This document shows, piece by piece, positions 58,469-64,000 of a stretch of DNA of 64,000 bases. The position numbers and the translations under genes are program-made. The stretch spans positions 79,478-143,477 of the forward strand of contig NZ_JACKTL010000041.1 in NCBI RefSeq assembly GCF_025822245.1, given 5' to 3'. This DNA is from Mycolicibacterium hodleri (GTDB lineage Bacteria > Actinomycetota > Actinomycetes > Mycobacteriales > Mycobacteriaceae). The notes under the pieces are model-generated. The model ran no database searches and was not told the DNA's origin. It saw nothing but the letters and a program-made list of their open reading frames with translations. The first letter of the stretch is position 1, and each line of letters begins with the position of its first letter.

Positions 58469-59308
58469 CTAGCCGACCACTCCGCGCAGGCCGTCGGCGC
58501 CGAAGACGGGTTCGAGCATCGCCGAGTAATCGGGACCGCGCCGGACCAACTGGCCTCCGTCGACGTTGATGACCTGACCGGTGATCCAGCTCGCCGCATC
58601 GCTGAGGAGGAAGACCGAGGCGTTGGCGACGTCCTCGACCTCACCGACGCGCGGCAGTGGCGTGCTGACGCGGTAGTCCTCGCTGAGTTCCGGCGAATCA
58701 AGCACCAGTGCAACGAGTTCGGTGCGGATGAGCCCGGGCCGGATCGAGTTGACCCGCACCCACGACGCGCCGAGCTCGTCGGCCCCCAACTGCATCAGGT
58801 GGTCGATCGCCGACTTGCTCACGCCGTACGCCCCGAACCATCGGTGGGTGTTGCTGGCCGCCACCGACGAGATGCCGACGAACGAGCCGCCGCCTCCGCG
58901 GACCATCTCCCTGGCGGTGTGCTTGAGCACGTACATGGTGCCGTTGACGTTGAGGTCGACGGTGCGTCGCCACGCCTCGGAGTCGACCTGGGTGATCGGG
59001 CCGATCGTCTCCGAGCCGCCCGCGCAGTGCACGACGCCGTTCAAGCGGCCGTGCCACGCGACGGCGGCGTCCACCATGTGAGCGACTTCGTCCTCGTTGG
59101 TGACGTCGGCGGGCTCGTATCTGACCCCGCCCCAGCCCTCGCCCGCGCGCGAGGTGATTTCCTCCTGGGCGGCGGCGAGACGATCGGCGTTGCGACCGAC
59201 CAGCACCACGTCGCCACCCGCCGCCGCGACGGCAGTGGCGACACCCTTGCCGATGCCGCTCCCGCCGCCCGTGACGACGTACGTCCGATCCGCCAATGAA
59301 AGCTGCAC
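58469..59308 (-). CDS. SDR family oxidoreductase under a KstR-like box
   Basis: 279 residues from GTG 59308 (MQLSLADRTYVVTGGGSGIG). Cofactor site TGGGSGIGKGVAT, VLVGRNADRL (NADP-like Arg), CAGGSETIG, and catalytic Y-x-x-x-K in FGAYGVSKSAID. C-terminal ITGQVINVDGGQLVRR with a 20-residue extension. A KstR-type palindrome 21 bp upstream of the start suggests induction by cholesterol, hence a sterol-related substrate. Confidence 0.9.
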   Translation of the reverse strand: MQLSLADRTYVVTGGGSGIGKGVATAVAAAGGDVVLVGRNADRLAAAQEEITSRAGEGWGGVRYEPADVTNEDEVAHMVDAAVAWHGRLNGVVHCAGGSETIGPITQVDSEAWRRTVDLNVNGTMYVLKHTAREMVRGGGGSFVGISSVAASNTHRWFGAYGVSKSAIDHLMQLGADELGASWVRVNSIRPGLIRTELVALVLDSPELSEDYRVSTPLPRVGEVEDVANASVFLLSDAASWITGQVINVDGGQLVRRGPDYSAMLEPVFGADGLRGVVG

Positions 59309-59329
59309 CGTTGCCCCTTGTCGCAGAAC

Positions 59330-59343
59330 TAGAACACGTTCTC
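59330..59343. promoter_or_regulatory. KstR-type operator TAGAAC-AC-GTTCTC
   Basis: Matches the KstR consensus TnnAACnnGTTnnA except for the last base. It lies in the 212 bp gap between divergent genes, closer to the SDR start. KstR is the cholesterol-catabolism repressor of mycobacteria. The rest of this gap (59344-59520) shows no other clear element apart from a TATCGT hexamer at 59461 that may serve the next gene. Confidence 0.65.
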
Positions 59344-59520
59344 GTATGTAACCACACCCCGACCCGCATGCGGCACAGCGAACGTGGAGCCTCCCCACAG
59401 AAACCGTACGCACGCACCACTTCACACCCGAATCAGCGGCAGATCTCCACCATCTCGGCGTATCGTCGTGGCCACTGATGGGTCCCGCGCACGACGGGTC
59501 CACCGACAGAAAGCGTGGCG

Positions 59521-59877
59521 ATGACGACCCAACAGCTCTCAGCACGACGACTGCTCGTCGCCGGCGGATTCGCCGTCGCCATCGCCGCCGCACCGGCGGT
59601 CGCCGCGTTCGCCGGTCCGTCGGTCGCGCCGTTCTTCGGAGCCGCGTGCCCCAACGGTGAGACCGAGGACGTCTACACCGACGCGTGCACCCCCGACCTC
59701 GTGCCGAACTCACCGGTAGTCCAGACCTCGCCGGGCGGCCTGCCCTCGGTTGACGGAGTTCCCTGCACCGGCGGCAACTCGGGCCAGTGCATCGGCCTGT
59801 CCGAGGACGCCCCGCAATACGTGCCGCCGACGTCGTCGGTCGGGTCGAGCCCGACCGTCACCGGCTCCACCAACTAG
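59521..59877 (+). CDS. Small secreted Cys protein, tandem paralogue 1
   Basis: 118 residues from ATG 59521; GTG 59515 is an in-frame alternative. Signal peptide SARRLLVAGGFAVAIAAAPA (ends AAFA). Mature part has four Cys in the pattern CPNGETEDVYTDACTPDLVPNSP then VDGVPCTGGNSGQCIGL, and ends PPTSSVGSSPTVTGSTN. Resembles proteins listed in mycobacterial genomes as intersectin-EH binding protein Ibp1 (from memory, uncertain). Shares the leader AGAAAGCGTG with paralogue 3. Confidence 0.82.
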   Translation: MTTQQLSARRLLVAGGFAVAIAAAPAVAAFAGPSVAPFFGAACPNGETEDVYTDACTPDLVPNSPVVQTSPGGLPSVDGVPCTGGNSGQCIGLSEDAPQYVPPTSSVGSSPTVTGSTN

Positions 59878-59936
59878 CCGGACGCGACTCTCCGGAGACA
59901 ACTCGCAGTATGTAAGCAGATTCTTGCCAGCTTCCC

Positions 59937-59942
59937 TACAAT
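59937..59942 (+). promoter_or_regulatory. -10 TACAAT within 27 bp promoter copy A (59916-59942)
   Basis: TACAAT with 6 nt to ATG 59949, so a leaderless transcript. The 27 bp block ending here (GCAGATTC-N5-AGCTTCCCTACAAT) recurs at 60359-60385 with 23 identities. Confidence 0.65.
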
Positions 59943-59948
59943 CCACGC

Positions 59949-60326
59949 ATGTCGCACTCCGAGTTCTCCGTACGTCGTCTCATCCTCGCCGGTGGGTTCG
60001 CCCTCGCCGTCGCCGCATCTCCGGCCGTGGCCGCGTTCGCCGTCCCCACTGGCGGACCCGGCACACAGCTGGCCGACGACTGCGCCGCGGGTGAGGACGC
60101 CGACCCGTTCACCGGCTCCTGCGTGCCGTTCGCAGTGCCCAACTCGCCGTTGCCGCCGGCGTTCACGACGCCCGCGGGCAACCCCGACATCCCGGAGATC
60201 GACGGCGTGCCGTGCACAGGGCGCGACTCCGGCGCGTGCATCGGTCTGTCCGAGGACGCCCCGCAGTACGTGCCGCCCACGTCGTCTGTCGGATCGGATC
60301 CGACGATCACGGGCTCGACCAACTGA
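59949..60326 (+). CDS. Small secreted Cys protein, tandem paralogue 2
   Basis: 125 residues. Signal peptide FSVRRLILAGGFALAVAASP, then mature part with four Cys: DDCAAGEDADPFTGSCVPFAVPNSP, a short Pro-rich insert (LPPAFTTPAGNPDIPE), IDGVPCTGRDSGACIGLSED and PPTSSVGSDPTITGSTN. Clearly homologous along the whole length to the neighbours at 59521 and 60452. Own leaderless promoter. Confidence 0.83.
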   Translation: MSHSEFSVRRLILAGGFALAVAASPAVAAFAVPTGGPGTQLADDCAAGEDADPFTGSCVPFAVPNSPLPPAFTTPAGNPDIPEIDGVPCTGRDSGACIGLSEDAPQYVPPTSSVGSDPTITGSTN

Positions 60327-60379
60327 CGGAGCGCTTTCAGGGAACCCGCGGAACTCGTGCAGATTCGCGGGAGCTTCCC

Positions 60380-60385
60380 TACAAT
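60380..60385 (+). promoter_or_regulatory. -10 TACAAT within 27 bp promoter copy B (60359-60385)
   Basis: Same block as copy A, but here the next start codon is 67 nt downstream, so the transcript has a leader of about 60 nt. Confidence 0.6.
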
Positions 60386-60451
60386 TCCTGCGACGAACCG
60401 TCAATATTCTCGGGCGCTACGAAGACTCCCGAAAACACAGAAAGCGTGACC

Positions 60452-60811
60452 ATGCCGCACCTTGAATTCTCAGCACGACGAATCATCCTCGCCGGCGGAT
60501 TCGCGCTCACCCTCGCCGCCGCCCCCGCGGTGGCCGCCTTCACCGTTCCCCTCGTCGCGAACGCCGCGCCCGCGGCGTCGTGCCCCGCCGGTGAGGAAGA
60601 GGATCTGTACACGGGTTCGTGCCTGCCCCACACCGTACCCAACTCGCCGACGAACAACGGTTTCCCCGAGTCGAACGTCGACCAGTCCCCCGGCAGCCTG
60701 CCGTCGGTCGACGGTGTCCCGTGCACCGGCGGCAACACCGGTCAGTGCATCGGCCTGCAGGAGAACGCACCGAAGTTCGTGCAGCCGCCGACGAGCATCG
60801 ACGGCGGGTAA
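60452..60811 (+). CDS. Small secreted Cys protein, tandem paralogue 3
   Basis: 119 residues from ATG 60452. Signal peptide FSARRIILAGGFALTLAAAP, then SCPAGEEEDLYTGSCLPHTVPNSP, an insert with Asn/Pro, LPSVDGVPCTGGNTGQCIGL and a shorter tail (QPPTSIDGG) lacking the SPTVTGSTN end of paralogues 1 and 2. Leader CAGAAAGCGTG before the ATG equals that of paralogue 1, while its promoter equals that of paralogue 2. Confidence 0.82.
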   Translation: MPHLEFSARRIILAGGFALTLAAAPAVAAFTVPLVANAAPAASCPAGEEEDLYTGSCLPHTVPNSPTNNGFPESNVDQSPGSLPSVDGVPCTGGNTGQCIGLQENAPKFVQPPTSIDGG

Positions 60812-60846
60812 TACCCATCATGGGTTGGGCGGCTCGCCGAGTCGCC

Positions 60847-60852
60847 TAGAGT
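60847..60852 (+). promoter_or_regulatory. -10 hexamer TAGAGT for the 54-residue protein-otsA operon
   Basis: TAGAGT, then 6 nt and ATG 60859. Fits a leaderless transcript covering otsA. Confidence 0.55.
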
Positions 60853-60858
60853 TGGTGC

Positions 60859-61023
60859 ATGGCTGCAAAACCTGATCCTGCCGAAATCGGCGACGTCGAG
60901 CCCCTGGCCGACAGCACCGCCCGCATGGCGAGGCGCGTCGTCGCCGCCTATGCCACCGACGCCGACGAGTGCCGCGTGTTCCTGTCCATGCTGGGCATCG
61001 GACCGGCAAAGCTCGAGGCGTAG
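60859..61023 (+). CDS. 54-residue conserved protein upstream of otsA
   Basis: Short reading frame starting MAAKPDPAEIGDVEPLADST and ending GIGPAKLEA, helical in the centre (ARMARRVVAAYATDADECRVF). otsA begins at the base after its stop. The same size and position as Rv3489 in H37Rv (from memory), which supports a real gene. Function unknown; it may be an OtsA accessory or leader protein. Confidence 0.8.
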   Translation: MAAKPDPAEIGDVEPLADSTARMARRVVAAYATDADECRVFLSMLGIGPAKLEA

Positions 61024-62517
61024 ATGAGCTCAGGAGGAAGCCCACCAGCCGACTCCGGGCACACGGAGGTCGTCGCAGAGGGCGAATCCGACTTCGTCGT
61101 CGTGGCGAATCGGCTGCCCATCGACATGGAGCGGCGACCCGACGGCTCCACGTCCTACAAGCGGAGTCCCGGCGGTCTCGTCACGGCGTTGGAACCGCTG
61201 CTGCGGCGACGGCGCGGGGCATGGGTCGGCTGGCCCGGTGTCACCGACGGCGACGAGGAGCCCATCTTCGAGGACGACCTCGAGATGCGGCCCGTCGTGC
61301 TGTCCGGCGACGACTTCGCCGACTACTACGAGGGTTTCTCGAACGCGACCCTGTGGCCGCTGTACCACGACGTGATCGTCAAGCCCATCTACCGCCGAGA
61401 GTGGTGGGACCGGTACGTCGAGGTGAATCGTCGCTTCGCCGAGGCGACGGCCAAGGCGGCGGCACACGGTGCGACGGTGTGGGTCCAGGACTATCAGCTG
61501 CAGCTGGTGCCGAAGATGCTGCGCATGCTGCGGCCCGATCTGACCATCGGTTTCTTCCTGCACATCCCATTCCCACCCGTCGAACTCTTCATGCAGATGC
61601 CGTGGCGCACCGAGATCATCGAGGGATTGCTCGGCGCCGACCTCGTCGGGTTCCACCTGCCCGGTGGGGCGCAGAACTTCATGATCCTGGCCCGGCGTCT
61701 CCTGGGCGCCAACACCTCACGGGCCAACGTCGGCGTGCGGTCCCGTTTCGGCGAAATCCAGGTCGGCTTCCGCACGGTGAAGGTGGGCGCATTTCCCATC
61801 TCCATCGACTCCGAGGAACTCGACACCAAGGCGCGCAACCGCGGCGCCCGTCAGCGCGCCAAGGAGTTGCGGGCCGATCTGGGCAATCCGCGCAAGATCC
61901 TGCTCGGCGTCGACCGGCTGGACTACACCAAGGGCATCGACGTTCGGCTGCAAGCGTTCTCGGAGTTGCTGGACGAGGGCAGGATCGACCCGGAGAACAC
62001 GGTGTTGATTCAGCTGGCGACGCCGAGCCGAGAGCGCGTGCAGAGCTACAAGGTGATGCGCGAGGACATCGAGCGCCAGGTCGGGCACATCAACGGTGAG
62101 TACGGCAAAGTCGGGCACCCAATCGTGCACTACCTCCACCAGGCGCTGCCGAGGGACGAACTGATCGCGTTCTTCGTCGCGGCCGACGTCATGTTGGTCA
62201 CGCCGCTGCGCGACGGGATGAATCTGGTGGCCAAGGAGTACGTCGCCTGCCGGAGCGATCTCGGCGGCGCCTTGGTGCTCAGCGAATTCACCGGCGCCGC
62301 AGCCGAACTCAGGCAGGCCTACCTCACCAACCCGCACCACATCGACGGCGTCAAGGATGCGATCGAGGCGGCGCTGGCGCAGACCCCCGAAGAGGGCCGT
62401 CGCCGCATGCGGGCGCTGCGTCGGCAGGTGCTGGCCCACGACGTCGACCGCTGGGCGCGCTCGTTCCTCGAGGCCTTGGCCGCCACTCAGGACGCGGAGA
62501 CTCCTAGATCGGAGTGA
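61024..62517 (+). CDS. otsA: OtsA, trehalose-6-phosphate synthase
   Basis: 497 residues. GT20 glycosyltransferase making trehalose-6-phosphate from a nucleotide glucose and glucose-6-phosphate. Landmarks: [59 protein letters not shown] and [17 protein letters not shown]. Starts directly after the 54-residue protein. Overlaps the convergent Mce-associated gene by 14 bp. H37Rv counterpart from memory: Rv3490. Confidence 0.97.
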   Translation: MSSGGSPPADSGHTEVVAEGESDFVVVANRLPIDMERRPDGSTSYKRSPGGLVTALEPLLRRRRGAWVGWPGVTDGDEEPIFEDDLEMRPVVLSGDDFADYYEGFSNATLWPLYHDVIVKPIYRREWWDRYVEVNRRFAEATAKAAAHGATVWVQDYQLQLVPKMLRMLRPDLTIGFFLHIPFPPVELFMQMPWRTEIIEGLLGADLVGFHLPGGAQNFMILARRLLGANTSRANVGVRSRFGEIQVGFRTVKVGAFPISIDSEELDTKARNRGARQRAKELRADLGNPRKILLGVDRLDYTKGIDVRLQAFSELLDEGRIDPENTVLIQLATPSRERVQSYKVMREDIERQVGHINGEYGKVGHPIVHYLHQALPRDELIAFFVAADVMLVTPLRDGMNLVAKEYVACRSDLGGALVLSEFTGAAAELRQAYLTNPHHIDGVKDAIEAALAQTPEEGRRRMRALRRQVLAHDVDRWARSFLEALAATQDAETPRSE

Positions 62518-62998
62518 TGTTCTTGATCCGCCAGTCTTCGCCCACCTTCTGGTAGTCGACCTTCAGCCGGCTGCCGTCGTACAGCGGCTGCTTGGTCTTG
62601 TCGGTGAGCACGCGGTTCATGTAGACCATCACCGAGCCCGAATCACGGTGCGCGTCAAGCATTCCGACGCCCACGATGTTCACCTGACTGATGAGCTGAC
62701 GTTGGCGCGCCGCGGGTATGACGTTCTTGGTGGTGTCGTCCTCGTACTCGCGACGGAAGTCGGGTGTCAACAGCCGATAGGCGTCGGTGCGACTGCGCTC
62801 GATCGTTTGATAGTCGAAGCCGAGGATGATCGGGATCTGCTGGGCCGCCAACTGGGGCAGTTCGGCCCTGGCCTCCTGCTCCCCGACCCGCTCGACGCGG
62901 TTCCAGTACAGCGTGCCGCCGAATCCGGCGAGCGCGACGAAGCCGGCCGCGAGGAGCACGCCGACGAGCACCGCCATCCTGGCGCTCCAGCGACTCAT
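62504..62998 (-). CDS. Mce-associated membrane protein
   Basis: 164 residues. One N-terminal membrane segment ([25 protein letters not shown]), then an extracytoplasmic domain with the Mam/Mce-associated pattern: [22 protein letters not shown] and [20 protein letters not shown]. These stabilise Mce lipid transporters. Its ATG overlaps the upstream stop by 1 bp. H37Rv counterpart from memory: Rv3492c. Confidence 0.9.
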   Translation of the reverse strand: MSRWSARMAVLVGVLLAAGFVALAGFGGTLYWNRVERVGEQEARAELPQLAAQQIPIILGFDYQTIERSRTDAYRLLTPDFRREYEDDTTKNVIPAARQRQLISQVNIVGVGMLDAHRDSGSVMVYMNRVLTDKTKQPLYDGSRLKVDYQKVGEDWRIKNITPI

Positions 62999-63714
62999 CA
63001 GTTGCCCCCGTCGGGATACTTCAGGTCGTAACCCGTCATTCGTCCGTTGTCGTCCTCGTGCACGATGACCCGCAGTCGGTACGGCTTCGACGGTGCGTTG
63101 ACGCCGTCCAGATTGGTCACCGTCACTCTCACCGACACCAGCACCGAGGCGTTGTCCGCGGTGTCGTCGATCTTCTCCAACGCCGATCCGTTGATGACGG
63201 CCTCGGAACTTGCGTTGGTGTCGCGGAAGATCGCCTTGAGGTTCTCGACGTTGTTGCCTTGGCTCATCATGTCGCGCAACGGGCCGCTGATGCCGTTGAC
63301 GAACCGGTTCACGCTGTCGTCGATGTTGTTCTGGGTATAGCTGAACATGTTGACCACCGTCTGCGACGCGGTGTCGACGAACCTCTGATCCCGTGCCGCC
63401 TCTGCGCGTGCGTGGCTCTGCTGGGTGAACAGCAGCGCCACCACCCCGGCCATCGCGGCAACCAGGAAGGCCGTCACGCCGAGGGCGAGTGCCGCGACCA
63501 GCACGCGATGCGGTTGCCGCCGCGGCGGGGGCCCGACCGGCTTGGCGGGCCGCACCTTGGCCACCGACGGCGAGTCGACCACGACGTGCTCGGGAACCTC
63601 CGGAACCGTGCCGGACGCCGGGCCGGCGGCCCTGGACGCGCGGCGACGCGCAGCGGCTTTCCGCACCGACTCCGGTGTGTCCGTTGCCGATTCACCGGTA
63701 GTCGTGTCTGTCAT
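62998..63714 (-). CDS. Mce-associated membrane protein
   Basis: 238 residues. Basic, Ala-rich N-terminal cytosolic part with RKAAARRRASRAAG, membrane segment VLVAALALGVTAFLVAAMAGVVALLF (about 72-97) and an outer domain with VVNMFSYTQNNIDDSVNRFV and ending YDLKYPDGGN. Same architecture as the following gene. It lies 44 bp after a Mce gene and is expected to belong to the mce4 operon. H37Rv counterpart from memory: Rv3493c. Confidence 0.9.
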   Translation of the reverse strand: MTDTTTGESATDTPESVRKAAARRRASRAAGPASGTVPEVPEHVVVDSPSVAKVRPAKPVGPPPRRQPHRVLVAALALGVTAFLVAAMAGVVALLFTQQSHARAEAARDQRFVDTASQTVVNMFSYTQNNIDDSVNRFVNGISGPLRDMMSQGNNVENLKAIFRDTNASSEAVINGSALEKIDDTADNASVLVSVRVTVTNLDGVNAPSKPYRLRVIVHEDDNGRMTGYDLKYPDGGN

Positions 63715-63758
63715 CGGTCCTCCTGGCTCGCTTCTCCAGCCCTCCGCAACGTAGCCAA

Positions 63759-64000
63759 TTACGACTGCCTCGGATCCAACATCAGGTCCACCCAGGTCTC
63801 GGCGGTGTCCGCCTTGTCGATCCCGGCGGCGAACACGCCCGTGCCGCCGGCGGGGTCGACGAAGACGCCGTTCTTCGAATCGTACGTGGCCGCGGCGGGA
63901 CCGCTCGCCTGCGGCGGCGCGGCCCCCGAGGGGACGGCCTCCGAGGGCAGCAGCGGACCCTGGCCGGGCGGAAGCTCGGCCGGCGGTGGCGCGTCCGCAG
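63759..64000 (-). CDS. mce4F: Mce family protein, C-terminal end (Mce4F-like; 5' part outside window)
   Basis: About 79 C-terminal residues: a Pro/Ala-rich tail (PPAELPPGQGPLLPSEA), then YDSKNGVFVDPAGGTGVFAA and AETWVDLMLDPRQS at the stop. The YD-x-NG-x-F-VDPAGGTG form resembles the Mce C-terminal segment. Position beside two Mce-associated genes and otsA indicates mce4F (Rv3494c in H37Rv, from memory). Mce4 imports cholesterol. Confidence 0.8.
   Translation of the reverse strand, partial: ADAPPPAELPPGQGPLLPSEAVPSGAAPPQASGPAAATYDSKNGVFVDPAGGTGVFAAGIDKADTAETWVDLMLDPRQS

Overview
The window is GC-rich DNA from a Mycobacterium/Mycolicibacterium-type actinobacterium. Evidence: a sterol demethylase operon (cyp123-SDR-cyp51-ferredoxin), phoPR, mce4-type genes, otsA, an encapsulin/DyP pair, type VII secretion (ESX) substrate-like proteins, and many GTG starts placed 6-8 nt after a TANNNT hexamer, the mycobacterial leaderless promoter layout. 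From memory of the M. tuberculosis H37Rv gene order, positions 1 to about 52200 follow Rv0803 down to Rv0756c with insertions and losses. Positions from about 60850 to 64000 follow Rv3489-Rv3494c. The stretch between is a junction unlike H37Rv. The relZ fusion points to a fast grower of the M. smegmatis type. No insertion sequence, integrase or CRISPR array was seen.

Layout. 1-4597 (minus): M18 aminopeptidase, VOC protein, antiporter and purL. 4698-6520: DyP peroxidase with an encapsulin cargo tail, then encapsulin. 6621-7370: an SDR. 7429-11167 (minus): a four-gene cassette with an EspC-like ESX protein, a 452-residue WXG-like candidate effector, a polytopic membrane protein and an anchored beta-propeller-like protein. 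11243-12153: purQ-purS. 12227-13912: an MBL hydrolase and two unknown proteins. 13957-19912 (minus): FAD dehydrogenase, deacetylase-like protein, and the purC-ptrB-gpx operon. 19953-24154: membrane protein, DUF559 protein, cyp126 and purB. 24195-25910: relZ. 25912-30089: an HNMT-like methyltransferase, a methyltransferase/PhyH dioxygenase pair and an APC permease. 30144-32666: an SDR pseudogene, TetR, DoxX-like protein and esterase. 32671-33939: purD. 33993-36398: a CYP125-like P450, TetR and an EspA/EspE-like protein.

36395-41148 (minus) is a five-gene oxidative operon headed by aldA. It diverges from a TetR-cyp123-SDR-cyp51-ferredoxin-NTF2 operon, and two matching inverted repeats lie between them. 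Then come adhB, a KSI-like protein, an SDR with an apparent CTG start, an HIT protein, and phoR/phoP with a PhoP-type direct repeat upstream. 51363-58461 holds a decapeptide-repeat protein, tRNA-Thr(TGT), an HNH protein, secreted proteins including a DUF4185 protein, a DKNYY lipoprotein, an XdhC-like protein and a DUF732 protein. 58469-60811 holds an SDR behind a KstR-like box and three tandem paralogous small secreted proteins. 60859-64000 holds a 54-residue protein, otsA, two Mce-associated proteins and the end of a Mce protein.

Themes: purine synthesis is split over five loci, four of them with putative leaderless promoters; sterol/lipid oxidation (four P450s, many SDRs, a KstR-like box); stress and cell-envelope functions (encapsulin, RelZ, PhoPR, trehalose, Mce4). 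The least explained parts are the ESX-like cassette, the HNMT/PhyH/permease group, the decapeptide-repeat protein beside phoP and the triplicated secreted family.
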